This document shows, one piece after another, positions 1 to 8,772 of a stretch of DNA of 64,000 bases. The notes beneath the pieces were generated by a model, which was given only the letters and a program-made list of their open reading frames with translations, was not told where the DNA came from and did not search any database. The translations under genes and the position numbers were made by a program. Position 1 is the first letter of the stretch, and each line of letters begins with the position of its first letter. Source of the stretch: JASHPR01 sp963844655 (GTDB lineage: Bacteria; Actinomycetota; Actinomycetes; Streptosporangiales; Streptosporangiaceae); assembly GCA_963844655.1 (NCBI GenBank), contig CAWJPA010000006.1, positions 124,001 through 188,000 of the forward strand. The letters run 5' to 3'.

Positions 1-1083
1 GTGCCCATCCACGCGGATCGCATGATCATCGGTGCCCGCGGCCCGCACGACAGGTCGCCGTTCCTCATCGTCCGGGTCCGCACCGACGAGGACCTGGCCG
101 GCTGGGGGGAGGTGTCCTGCACGCCCCGGTGGAGCGGCGAGGACTCCGAGACCGCCCGGCACGTCATCGAGCGATACCTCAAGCCGGTCCTGACCGGGCA
201 GGACGCCACCCACGTGGTCCGGCTGGCTGGCCTCATGGACAGCGCCATCGTCGGTCACCACTTCACCAAGGCCGCGGTGGAGATGGCCCTGTGGGACGTG
301 CTCGGCAAGGCGCACGGTGTCCCGCTGTACCGGCTGCTCGGCGGGCCCGCGCGGCCCGGCGTCCGCACCAAGTTCTCGGTCGCGGCTGCCGAGCCTGACG
401 CGGCGGCGAGGATCGCCGTCTGGGCCTGCGATCAGGGTTTCACGGCCATGAAAGTCAAGGTCGGCACCGGCCTGGCCGCCGACACCGCCCGGGTGGCGGC
501 CGTGCGCGCGGCCATTGGCGGCGACGTCAAGCTCGGGGTCGACGGCAACGGCGGCTGGAACCGGGCCGACGCGGCTGCGGCCGTGGCGCCGCTGGCCGCG
601 CAGGCCATCGCCTTCATCGAGCAGCCGGTGGCACCGCACGACCTGGCCGGGATGGCCGACGTCCGGCGCCGGGCCGCGTGCCCCGTCGTCGCCGACGAGT
701 CCGTTGGCACACCTGCCGACGCGCTCGACGTTGTGACCGCGGGCGCCGGCGACATTCTGTCGATCTACGTCGGCATGGCGGGCGGGATCGCGGCGGCCCA
801 GCGCGCCGCCGCTATCGCCAGCGCGGCCGGCCTGGGCTGGACCATCGGCAGCAACCTGGAGCTGGGGCCCGCCCTGGCCGCACACATCCACTTCGCGATG
901 GCGACGCCCGGCCTGGCCGACGACATCGTGCCGTGCGACATCATCAGCACCTTCTATTACACCGACGACATCCTGGCCGAGCCGCTGCCTGTCCGGGCCG
1001 GCTGGGCGGAACCGCCGCCCGGGCCCGGGCTGGGAGTGGAACTCGACGAAGAGAAGCTGGAGCACTACCGCAGCGATGCGTAA
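1..1083 (+). CDS. Enolase-superfamily (mandelate racemase/muconate lactonizing) enzyme, first of a tandem pair
   Basis: Predicted metal-dependent enzyme that abstracts a proton alpha to a carboxylate (dehydratase, cycloisomerase or racemase chemistry). The protein is 360 residues with an N-terminal capping domain and a barrel. Visible are the K-x-K pair at 151/153 and metal ligands D181 (VDGN), E207 (IEQP) and D232 (ADES). The sixth-strand position that holds a catalytic Lys in muconate cycloisomerases reads Tyr (SIY, residues 254-256), and no MR-type His is evident, so the reaction is open. The GTG at base 1 is used because the product begins like its paralogue at 1156; a start upstream of the window cannot be excluded. 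It heads the visible part of a nine-gene operon. Confidence 0.85.
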   Translation: MPIHADRMIIGARGPHDRSPFLIVRVRTDEDLAGWGEVSCTPRWSGEDSETARHVIERYLKPVLTGQDATHVVRLAGLMDSAIVGHHFTKAAVEMALWDVLGKAHGVPLYRLLGGPARPGVRTKFSVAAAEPDAAARIAVWACDQGFTAMKVKVGTGLAADTARVAAVRAAIGGDVKLGVDGNGGWNRADAAAAVAPLAAQAIAFIEQPVAPHDLAGMADVRRRAACPVVADESVGTPADALDVVTAGAGDILSIYVGMAGGIAAAQRAAAIASAAGLGWTIGSNLELGPALAAHIHFAMATPGLADDIVPCDIISTFYYTDDILAEPLPVRAGWAEPPPGPGLGVELDEEKLEHYRSDA

Positions 1084-1155
1084 GGATGCGACTTGCCGGC
1101 CGGCCCCCGCCGCCTCCGCACCGGGCGGTGGCCATGGCGGCCTGGGATGGCGGCC

Positions 1156-2271
1156 ATGAAGATCCGCAAAGTACGGGCCACACCCGTCCGGGTCCGGCGC
1201 ACACCGCGGTTCCTGCCCAAGACCGCCCACGGTGAGGTGACGGCCAGCGAGTACGTGATCCTCGAGGTGGAGACCGAGGAGGGACTGACCGGTCTCGGCG
1301 AGGTGACCTGCTCGCCGCGCTGGAGCGGCGAGGAGGCGGTCGGCACGGTGGCGCTGGTGCGCGACCACCTCGACCCGGCTCTCCGTGGGCTCGACCCGTG
1401 GCACTGGGCCACCATCGCGGCCCGGCTAAAGACGGCGTTCGGCGGCCGGCCGTTCCTCCGGGCCGGCATCGAGATGGCCTGCCTGGACCTGGCCGGGCGG
1501 GAAAAGGACCTGCGGGCGGTGGACTTGCTCGGTGGTGCGCACCGCGAGGAGATCGCTACCAAGTTCGTCCTGCCCGGGCGGGAGACCGCCGTCGTGCGCG
1601 ACATGGCCAGGGACCTGCGGGTCTTTGGTGTCCCCGTGGTGAAGGTGAAGGTGGGGCTCGGCGCGGATGACGACATCGCCCGGGTCACCGCGGTCCGGGA
1701 GGAACTGGGCCCCGACGTGCGGCTTACCGTCGACGCCAACGAGGGATGGCAGCCCGAAGAGGCGCGTGTCGCCCTGGCCGAGCTCGCAGCCTGCGGAGTG
1801 GACGCCGTCGAGCAGCCGTTGCCGCGCTCCGCGTGGCGGGCGTCGGCGGCGCTGCGCGCGAGGACATCCGCGGCCCTCGTCGGTGATGAGTCGATCTGGA
1901 CGCTGGCCGACGTGAGCACGGCCGCGGAGACCGGCGCCTTCGACCTGGTGAGCATCTACCCGGGCAAGTGCGGCGGCCTGCGCTCCACGGCCGTCCTGGC
2001 TGAGGCGGCGGCCGTGTCGGGTCTGGGCGTCACGTTCGGCAGCAACCTCGAGCTGGGGATCGGCGCGGCCGCCCTGGCCCATGCGATCGCTGCCGCGCCG
2101 GTGGTGAGCCCGGTCGTCCCCGCTGACCTGATCGGGCCGCTGTATTTCGAGTCGTCGCTGATCACCGACGACTCGTTCGTCGGCTGGGGGTCGGCGGTGC
2201 TGCCGTCTGGGCCTGGACTCGGGGTGGAGCTGGACCGCGATGCACTGGCCGCGCACCGGATGGACGGATGA
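1156..2271 (+). CDS. Enolase-superfamily enzyme, second of the tandem pair
   Basis: Paralogue of the preceding gene, about 371 residues. K163/K165 form the K-x-K motif, D193, E219 and D244 are the likely Mg2+ ligands, and the sixth-strand motif is again SIY (Y268) followed by PGKxGG and a GSNLELG segment. Both copies therefore belong to the same atypical subgroup. ATG 1156 gives MKIRKVRATP, a normal N-terminus for the family; ATG 1147 is in frame and possible. Adjacent paralogues may be sequential enzymes or two subunits of one oligomer. Family assignment is firm and the substrate is unknown, probably a sugar acid or cyclic hydroxy acid given the oxidoreductases downstream. Confidence 0.87.
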   Translation: MKIRKVRATPVRVRRTPRFLPKTAHGEVTASEYVILEVETEEGLTGLGEVTCSPRWSGEEAVGTVALVRDHLDPALRGLDPWHWATIAARLKTAFGGRPFLRAGIEMACLDLAGREKDLRAVDLLGGAHREEIATKFVLPGRETAVVRDMARDLRVFGVPVVKVKVGLGADDDIARVTAVREELGPDVRLTVDANEGWQPEEARVALAELAACGVDAVEQPLPRSAWRASAALRARTSAALVGDESIWTLADVSTAAETGAFDLVSIYPGKCGGLRSTAVLAEAAAVSGLGVTFGSNLELGIGAAALAHAIAAAPVVSPVVPADLIGPLYFESSLITDDSFVGWGSAVLPSGPGLGVELDRDALAAHRMDG

Positions 2272-2334
2272 GCGCGATGGAGCCGGGCCGGGACGAGGCA
2301 AGCGCGGGAGCGCTGCCGGACTGGGGTGGGTGAG

Positions 2335-3330
2335 ATGAAGCCTGTGCGGTGCGCCGTGGTGGGGCTCGGGATGATCGGGCCGGACCATGCCAGGGTGCTG
2401 GCGGCCTCACCGCTGGCGGACCTGCTGGCGTGCTGCGATCTGGATCCGGGGGCTGCGGCGCGGGCGCCGGCCGGAGTCCCGGTCACCGGCGATCTCGGCG
2501 AGCTTCTGGATATCCCAGAGCTCGAGGCGGTGTTCGTCTGCACCCCCCAGGAGACCCACCGCCAGGTGGTCATGCAGGCGCTGGCGCGGGGCTTGTATGT
2601 CTTCTGCGAGAAACCGGTCGCGCACACGCTGGCGGACGCCGACGCGCTGATCGCCACGCCAGAGGCCCAGGCCGGGCGGCTGGTGATCGGGCATACGATG
2701 CGGTTTTCCCCCGACTTCCTCGCAGTCCACCGTGCGGTCAGCAGCGGTGCGGTCGGCCGCGTCCTGTCCATGGCCGCCCGTCACTGCGTACCCGACTTTG
2801 AAGGCAAGCTGATCGCGGCACGGACGAACCTGGCGGTCGAGGTCGGTATACACGACATCGACGTCATGCGGTGGCTGGCCGGTGACATCGAGACCGTGTA
2901 CGCCGAGCAAGCCACGATGGGCGTGACTGGCCCGGGGCTGACCGACGCGGTCGTGGGCACCATCCGGTTCGCGTCCGGCGCGGTGGCCACCATTGAGATC
3001 AACTGGATTATGTCGTCGGAGTCGGCCCTCAAAGCGGACTACCGGCTCGCGGTCTTTGGCACCACAGGGTCGGCCTTCGCCGAGTCCAGCGCGCCCACCG
3101 TGCGGGTCTTCGGAGGTGATACCACGCCGACCGGCTGGCTGGATGACATCCACGGGTCGCAGTCCGGGGTGCTGGTCACCGAAGATGAGCATTTCCTCGC
3201 CATGGTGCGGGGCGCACGGTCCTGGCCGCTCACGCTGGCCGACGCTCGCGCGGCCCTGGCGGCCGCGGTCGCGCTGGACGAGTCGGCGACGTCCGGCCGC
3301 CCGGTCCGGGTCGCGGCCAGGGAGGCGTGA
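2335..3330 (+). CDS. Gfo/Idh/MocA-family NAD(P)-dependent oxidoreductase (copy 1)
   Basis: Predicted cytosolic dehydrogenase acting on a sugar, inositol or similar polyol. The 331-residue product opens with a Rossmann glycine motif (VVGLGMIG, residues 8-15). It carries the family EKP signature at 92-94 and the HDIDVMRW segment from about 173 that supplies the catalytic Asp/His. ATG 2335 is preferred over GTG 2326 because the paralogue at 7745 begins at the equivalent residue (PVRCAV). The gene lies 63 bp after the second enolase-superfamily gene, in the same operon. Which hydroxyl it oxidises cannot be read from sequence. Confidence 0.87.
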   Translation: MKPVRCAVVGLGMIGPDHARVLAASPLADLLACCDLDPGAAARAPAGVPVTGDLGELLDIPELEAVFVCTPQETHRQVVMQALARGLYVFCEKPVAHTLADADALIATPEAQAGRLVIGHTMRFSPDFLAVHRAVSSGAVGRVLSMAARHCVPDFEGKLIAARTNLAVEVGIHDIDVMRWLAGDIETVYAEQATMGVTGPGLTDAVVGTIRFASGAVATIEINWIMSSESALKADYRLAVFGTTGSAFAESSAPTVRVFGGDTTPTGWLDDIHGSQSGVLVTEDEHFLAMVRGARSWPLTLADARAALAAAVALDESATSGRPVRVAAREA

Positions 3331-3378
3331 GGGCCATGACGGCAGCGGCCGCCAACATGATGCAAGAGGAGGCGTGCG

Positions 3379-4167
3379 GTGGGTTATTCGGTACGAGTGC
3401 TGTCGGTTGGCGAGTCCAGGATCCGGGGCCCTGAGGTGTTCTGGATGAGCCACTGGGACGAGATGCTGCCGCTGGCCTTCAACGTCACGCTCATTCAGGG
3501 TGACGGGCTCACCGCGCTGGTCAACACGTCACCGCCGGATGACGACACCTTCACCCGGCGGGACTTCCCGGCGATGCGCTACCTGCACGCCGCCCCGGAC
3601 GGGGACCTCGTGCGCACGCCCGGCCAGATGATGACTGGCGCCCTGGCCCTCGCCGGGCTGCGCCCGGACGACATCACTCATGTCATCCTCACGCCGCTCG
3701 AGCTGTACACGACGGGGACACTGGACAAGTTCCGCAACGCCCAGATCTGCCTGTCGAAGCGGGGCTGGATCCATTTCCATACCACCCACGAGCACCCGCA
3801 CGACTCGCGCTGGCGGTCCTTCCCCAAAGAGATCCTCGTCGACCTGATTACCGACAGCTGGGACCGGGTCCGCCTGCTCGAGGACGAGGACACCATAGCC
3901 CCGGGGCTGCGCACCTGGTGGTCCGGGGCGCACCACCGGGAATCGATCGTGGTGGAGGCGGACACCCCGGCAGGAACCGTGGCGATCTCGGACTCCTTCT
4001 TCTACTACGAGAACGTCGAGAACGGCCAGCTGCTCGGGCTGTGCGAGAACATGTACGAGGCGCTGGCCTGCAACGACCGGGTCCGCAACGCGGCCCGGTT
4101 CCTGGTACCCATTCACGACCCGAAGGTCTTCGACCGCTTCCCCGACGGAATCATCGCGTCCGGATAG
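3379..4167 (+). CDS. Metallo-beta-lactamase-fold protein lacking the HxHxDH motif
   Basis: A 262-residue protein that follows the plan of AHL-lactonase-type metallo-hydrolases: strands around NVTLIQGDG, the helix-turn LRPDDITHVILT, a late Gly-x-His segment (H185/H186), an Asp at 205 (AISDS) and a final His at 246 (PIHDP). Where active enzymes read THxHxDH it reads TPLELYTT (105-112), so the first zinc site is absent. It may be a non-catalytic partner, bind one metal only, or use other chemistry. GTG 3379 is supported by a GAGGAGG ribosome site a few bases upstream. Fold assignment is by eye, moderately sure. Confidence 0.6.
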   Translation: MGYSVRVLSVGESRIRGPEVFWMSHWDEMLPLAFNVTLIQGDGLTALVNTSPPDDDTFTRRDFPAMRYLHAAPDGDLVRTPGQMMTGALALAGLRPDDITHVILTPLELYTTGTLDKFRNAQICLSKRGWIHFHTTHEHPHDSRWRSFPKEILVDLITDSWDRVRLLEDEDTIAPGLRTWWSGAHHRESIVVEADTPAGTVAISDSFFYYENVENGQLLGLCENMYEALACNDRVRNAARFLVPIHDPKVFDRFPDGIIASG

Positions 4168-4236
4168 GCGGCGCCCGGGGGCGCGTATCGCGCCGGCCGG
4201 GCTAACCCGGCGAGCAGACCCAGGTGAGGAGGATCG

Positions 4237-5823
4237 GTGCTGATCGGTTACGTGAGCGACGAATACTTTGCGGCGATACCCGACGCGCTGGTGGAGTTCG
4301 CCTCCCCGGACGGCATCACCGCGTTCCGCTCCTCGGCGTCCGGCGCGGTCATCGCCGACGGCCTGACGCCGGGGACGTACGAGGTGACGCTGGCCAAGCC
4401 AGGGTTCTCCGCCAAGCGGGCCAGGCTCTCCGTGCCGCCGGCGGAGGTGCACCAGTTCCGGCTCCTGTCCGCCGCGCCGAGCGGATACGCGTGGCCCAAG
4501 TGGGTCCGGGCGGGAGAGCCTTCCGAACTGTGCATGAACTGCGCCGAGCCGTTCAGCGTCGAACTGTGGCGGTACGGCCGGGAGGCCGAGCATGTGCAGG
4601 ACATCGGGTACTGGGATAACCACCCTCCGGGAGCGATGCTGCAGATCTTGCCCGATGGCGACTTCACGCAGCAGGGCGCCCAATGGAGCAGGCACGGATA
4701 CGCGTTCGGTTCGTTCGACCCGCGGACATCGGTCACGGCGCCTGAGCGGTCAGGGCTCTATTACTTCCACATGAGGGGCGAGTCGGGCTCGTTCTTCTCG
4801 TTCCCGTGGGTGGTGGCGCCGGCCGAGGCGTCCGCGCCGGTGGCGGTCCTCGCCTCGAACATCACCTGGAACGCCTACAACGACTACGGCGGCCGGAGCA
4901 ACTACACTGCGCCGTCCGGTCTGCCCGCCACACCGTCGGTCAACGTGCGGCAGGAGGAGCTGTGGTTCACCGATCCGGACATGGAGGCTTGGTCCGGCGG
5001 CGACTACCCGCCGCTGTCGTTCGACCGGCCGGAACCGCTGAACCGGCTTTTCCCCGGTGAGCTGATCACCGACCCCCTGCGCCGGCTTGGGTCCGAGCAC
5101 GTGGCACCGGCGGAGTGGCGGCTGCTGGGGTGGCTGGAGCGGGAGGGCTTCGGCTACGACCTGTACGCCGAGACCCAGCTGCACGAGATGCTGCTGGATC
5201 TGGACCAGTACCGGGTGCTGGTGATCAGTACGCACCCCGAGTACTGGACCCGGTCCATGTATGAGCGGGTAAGGGACTGGGTGTACGAGCGCGGCGGCAG
5301 GCTCGCCTACCTGGGCGGGAACGGCATCAACTGCGAGGTCGAGTTCCTGGACCGGACGCGCATGGCCGTGCACAACCTTGACTGGGGCACCCGGCAGGCG
5401 GAGTTCGAGAGCCGGTTCCAGATGCGCGGCGAGTCGTCGGCCCGGCTGCTCGGGACGGCAACCACCATGACCGGGTACGAGACCGGGGCGCCATACCGGG
5501 TGCTGGACGCGGGCCACTGGGTCTTCGAGGGCACCGGGCTAACGGACGGCGACCTGTTCGGGACCGCGTCGCTGGACCGCCGGGCGGTCGGCGGAGCGTC
5601 CGGGCACGAGACCGACAAGATCACCAAGAGCGCGCCAGGGCATCTGCGGCTGCTGGCCAAGGGGGTGAACCCGGACGGCGGCGGAGGGGAGATGGTCTAT
5701 TTCGACACCCCGTCGGGCGGGGCGGTGTTCTCCGTGGGATCGATCTCCTACACCTGCTCGATCATCGTGGACGACACCGTCTCCGCGGTCACGGCGAACG
5801 TGCTGCGGCGGTTCCTGACGTGA
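4237..5823 (+). CDS. N,N-dimethylformamidase beta-subunit-like protein with N-terminal beta-sandwich
   Basis: 528 residues. Residues 1 to about 80 look like a carboxypeptidase-regulatory/PEGA-type beta-sandwich (SGAVIADGLTPGTYEVTL). From about residue 90 on it resembles the large subunit of N,N-dimethylformamidase, with AYNDYGGRSNY, the STHPEYW segment and a GGRLAYLGGNGINCEVEF stretch, suggesting amide C-N hydrolysis. No gene for the small alpha subunit is visible nearby, so it may act alone or on a different amide. GTG 4237 follows a GAGGAGGA Shine-Dalgarno. It lies mid-operon, 69 bp after the MBL-like gene. Confidence 0.75.
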   Translation: MLIGYVSDEYFAAIPDALVEFASPDGITAFRSSASGAVIADGLTPGTYEVTLAKPGFSAKRARLSVPPAEVHQFRLLSAAPSGYAWPKWVRAGEPSELCMNCAEPFSVELWRYGREAEHVQDIGYWDNHPPGAMLQILPDGDFTQQGAQWSRHGYAFGSFDPRTSVTAPERSGLYYFHMRGESGSFFSFPWVVAPAEASAPVAVLASNITWNAYNDYGGRSNYTAPSGLPATPSVNVRQEELWFTDPDMEAWSGGDYPPLSFDRPEPLNRLFPGELITDPLRRLGSEHVAPAEWRLLGWLEREGFGYDLYAETQLHEMLLDLDQYRVLVISTHPEYWTRSMYERVRDWVYERGGRLAYLGGNGINCEVEFLDRTRMAVHNLDWGTRQAEFESRFQMRGESSARLLGTATTMTGYETGAPYRVLDAGHWVFEGTGLTDGDLFGTASLDRRAVGGASGHETDKITKSAPGHLRLLAKGVNPDGGGGEMVYFDTPSGGAVFSVGSISYTCSIIVDDTVSAVTANVLRRFLT

Positions 5824-5878
5824 GCGGACCGGGGGGCCGGAACATCTCGTGCGCAACACAGAGAGGAAGGGTGACGTC

Positions 5879-6937
5879 GTGGGACACGTGATGACGGTGC
5901 GGGGGCCAGTTGACCCGGAAGAGCTAGGACCGACGCTGTCCCATGAACACATCTGGTGGGACGCCCGCGGCGGCTGGAACCCCGCCGAGCTGAGTGATCC
6001 AGAGGCCGGGGAGGCACCGTTCGAGCCGCGGTTCGGCGGCCCGGCGCGGTGGAACGGCTCGGCCTTCCGCGATGACCTGCACCAGAGCCCGGCCACCGAG
6101 TACCAGATGGTGGCCGAGGAGGTGAAGGAGTTCGTGGACGCTGGCGGCAGCTGCATCGTGGACATGACCAACGGGGGGCTGAACCCGTCGCCGCCGGACC
6201 TCAAGCGGCTGTCCGAGGAACTGGACGTGCACATCGTGGCCGGGTGCGGGTTCTACGTCCACGCCTTCCATCCCGCCTGGGTCGAGGACGCGAGCGTCGA
6301 CGAGATCGGGGCGTTCCTGGTCAGGGAGATCCAGGACGGGCTGGGGGAGTCCGGGATACGGCCAGGGATCATCGGCGAGGTCGGGACGTCGGAGACCTTG
6401 TTCCCATGTGAGGAACGGATCCTGGAAGCCGCGGGGCGGGCCGCCCGGCAGACCGGCACCCCGGTGAACATCCACGCCCATCCGCCGGAACTGCCCGTGC
6501 TCATGACCGTCCTCGACCGGCTCGAGGCGGGCGGGCATGATCTGCGCCGGACATCGGTATCCCACCTGGACGAGATCATCGACATCGACTACCACGTAGC
6601 AGCGCTGGACCGGGGTGTGCTGGTCGGGTTCGACAGCTTCGGCCAGGACGGGTACTTCACGCCGACCTGGAAGTCGCGCAGCGACCTGACCAAGATGAGA
6701 ACGATGGTCCGGCTCATCGAGCTGGGCTACGAGGACCAGCTCCTGATGTCACAGGACATGGGCAAGAAGCACTACCTGCTGAGGTTCGGCGGCATGGGCT
6801 ACGACCACGTGATGCGCCGCATCGTGCCGCGGCTGAAGGACTCGTTCGGGCTGACCGACGAGCTGATTCATAAGCTGATGGTCACCAACCCGCGGCGATT
6901 GCTGGCGCGGAACGGTAACCAGAGCGGGACCGGGTAG
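5879..6937 (+). CDS. Phosphotriesterase-family hydrolase (probable lactonase)
   Basis: 352-residue amidohydrolase-superfamily barrel. Ligands are visible in order: H22/H24 (SHEH), the bridging position E167 (IIGEVGTS), H199/H201 (NIHAH), H229 (VSHLDE) and D293 (SQDMG). A glutamate replaces the carboxylated lysine of true phosphotriesterases, as in the E. coli PHP homologue. The C-terminus keeps the GGMGYDHVMR and NPRRLLA signatures. Most such proteins hydrolyse lactones or esters, which suits a sugar-acid pathway. GTG 5879 is chosen because GAGGAAGG lies 8 bases upstream; GTG 5849 has no such site. Confidence 0.85.
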   Translation: MGHVMTVRGPVDPEELGPTLSHEHIWWDARGGWNPAELSDPEAGEAPFEPRFGGPARWNGSAFRDDLHQSPATEYQMVAEEVKEFVDAGGSCIVDMTNGGLNPSPPDLKRLSEELDVHIVAGCGFYVHAFHPAWVEDASVDEIGAFLVREIQDGLGESGIRPGIIGEVGTSETLFPCEERILEAAGRAARQTGTPVNIHAHPPELPVLMTVLDRLEAGGHDLRRTSVSHLDEIIDIDYHVAALDRGVLVGFDSFGQDGYFTPTWKSRSDLTKMRTMVRLIELGYEDQLLMSQDMGKKHYLLRFGGMGYDHVMRRIVPRLKDSFGLTDELIHKLMVTNPRRLLARNGNQSGTG

Positions 6938-6944
6938 CTCCGCG

Positions 6945-7748
6945 GTGAGCCAGATGGAGCTCGGTCAAGAGACGCTGCAGGCGCTGGCAGCGGCGAGTAC
7001 CGCAACGCTGCAGACGCAGCTCTTCTCCCTCGGGTTGCGCAACACCTTCCTGTTTGGGCTGCGGCCGCTGGACCCGGACAGCGCGCGCTTCGCCGGCGAA
7101 GCGTTTACCTTGCGGTTTATCCCGGCCCGGGAAGACCTCGACGTACTCGACGCGTTTAAGGATCCGGCCCATCCCCAGCGGCTCGCGATCGAGTCGGTGG
7201 GGCCGGGCCAGGTTCTCGTGATGGACTGCCGCGGCAGCGGCAGGGCGGCAAGTGCCGGTCACATCCTGACCACCCGGCTGCAGCGGCGGGGAGCGGCGGC
7301 ACTGGTCACCGACGGCTCGGTGCGGGACTCGCCCGACATCCGCCGGATGGGGTTCCCGGTGTTCACCTCGGGGGTCTCGGCTGCCACCAACCTCGTGCTC
7401 CATCACGCCGTCGACATGCAGGTGCCGATCGGCTGCGGCGGTGTGCCGGTCTTCCCGGGGGACATCCTGGTCGGCGACGAGGAGGGAGTCGTGGTCATCC
7501 CGCGCCACCTGGCCACTCAGATCGCTCGGCCGGCTGCGGAGCAGGAGGACCTGGAGCGGTTCATCCTCGGCCAAGTCCAGGCCGGCGCGGCGCTGCCGGG
7601 CACCTATCCGCCCAATGAGGCCACGCTCGCCACCTACCGGGCCGCCCGCGACGCCGGGCACCAGGGCGGACCCGGCGTGAGGCCCCGCCCGGCCACCCAC
7701 AACGCGGAATCAGACCAGCAAGATCATGATGGAGGTGGATCAGCGTGA
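6945..7748 (+). CDS. RraA-like / HMG-aldolase family protein
   Basis: 267 residues of the RraA fold. This family includes 4-hydroxy-4-methyl-2-oxoglutarate aldolases and oxaloacetate decarboxylases as well as RNase E inhibitors. The signature VTDGSVRD (122-129) supplies the Arg and Asp that bind substrate and Mg2+. A catabolic aldolase role fits better than RNase regulation given the operon. The gene starts 7 bp after the phosphotriesterase-like gene, and its stop overlaps the next start (GTGA at 7745-7748), implying translational coupling. The last 30 or so residues are low-complexity and probably not part of the fold. Confidence 0.8.
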   Translation: MSQMELGQETLQALAAASTATLQTQLFSLGLRNTFLFGLRPLDPDSARFAGEAFTLRFIPAREDLDVLDAFKDPAHPQRLAIESVGPGQVLVMDCRGSGRAASAGHILTTRLQRRGAAALVTDGSVRDSPDIRRMGFPVFTSGVSAATNLVLHHAVDMQVPIGCGGVPVFPGDILVGDEEGVVVIPRHLATQIARPAAEQEDLERFILGQVQAGAALPGTYPPNEATLATYRAARDAGHQGGPGVRPRPATHNAESDQQDHDGGGSA

Positions 7749-8734
7749 TCCCAGTCCGGTGCGCCGTGATCGGCGTAGGCATGGTGGGCAGCGTGCACGC
7801 CGCGATCCTGCACGAGTGCGCGGAAGCAGACCTGGTCGCTTGCTGCGACACCGATCCGGCCCGCGAGGAGGCGATCCCCGGAGGCGTCTCCTTCCGGACC
7901 GATGTTGACGCTACGCTCGCCAGCCCGGGCCTGGAAGCGGTGTTCGTGTGCACCCCCCAGCACCTGCACCGCCCCATCGTCGAGCAGGCTCTGGCCCGCG
8001 GGCTCGCGGTGTTCTGCGAAAAGCCGATGGCGTCCACGCTGGAAGACGCCGACGCCATGATCCAGGCCGCTGAGGCCGCCCCGGGCGTGCTCGTGATCGG
8101 CCACACCCTGCGGTTCTCCCCGGACTACATCGCGGTTTACGAGGCGGTGAGCAGTGGGGAGATCGGCACTGTCGTGCAGATGGCGGCGCGCTGGAACGCT
8201 CCCGATTTCGAGGGCCGGATCATCTCCGGCCGCACGACGGTGCCGCAGGAGATGATGATCCACGATCTCGACATCATGCGCTGGCTGGCCGGCGACATCG
8301 AGCGTGTCTACGCCGAGCCGTACACCCAGCCGGTCACCGGGCCCGGGCCCGACGCCATGGTCGCCACGCTCCGGTTCCGGTCGGGAGCTGTCGGCGTTCT
8401 GGACCACAACTGGATCATGGCTGCCGCGAGTGGTCTCGAATCCGATCACCGTCTGGCTGTCTTCGGCTCCGCCGGGTCGGCTTTCGTCGAGAACCGGGAC
8501 ACCCCCGCCGTGGTATTCGGCGCAGGCGGCCCCAGCCTGAAGCGCACCACCTATCACTCGAATCCGGCTGGGATTCCGTACGGCGCGATGCCGACCGAGG
8601 ACCGCTACTTCCTTATGTCGGTTCGGGACGGGCGGACCTGGCCCATAAGCCTGGCCGACGCCCGCGCCGCTGTCGCGTGCGCGATGGCGCTCGACGAATC
8701 GGCCAGAATCGGCAGGCCCGTGACCGTCGCCTGA
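7745..8734 (+). CDS. Gfo/Idh/MocA-family oxidoreductase (copy 2)
   Basis: 329 residues, clearly paralogous to the product of 2335-3330 along its whole length: same PVRCAV start, GVGMVG nucleotide-binding loop, EKP motif near residue 92, and HDLDIMRWLAGDIE around 173. Two such enzymes in one operon suggest oxidation at two positions or oxidation followed by reduction, as in NAD-recycling epimerisation or dehydration schemes of the family. GTG 7745 is fixed by the overlap with the preceding stop and a GGAGG site upstream. Confidence 0.87.
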   Translation: MIPVRCAVIGVGMVGSVHAAILHECAEADLVACCDTDPAREEAIPGGVSFRTDVDATLASPGLEAVFVCTPQHLHRPIVEQALARGLAVFCEKPMASTLEDADAMIQAAEAAPGVLVIGHTLRFSPDYIAVYEAVSSGEIGTVVQMAARWNAPDFEGRIISGRTTVPQEMMIHDLDIMRWLAGDIERVYAEPYTQPVTGPGPDAMVATLRFRSGAVGVLDHNWIMAAASGLESDHRLAVFGSAGSAFVENRDTPAVVFGAGGPSLKRTTYHSNPAGIPYGAMPTEDRYFLMSVRDGRTWPISLADARAAVACAMALDESARIGRPVTVA

Positions 8735-8772
8735 GAAGGCAGGCGGGACGCAGGAGGATCGGAGAGCCCGGC

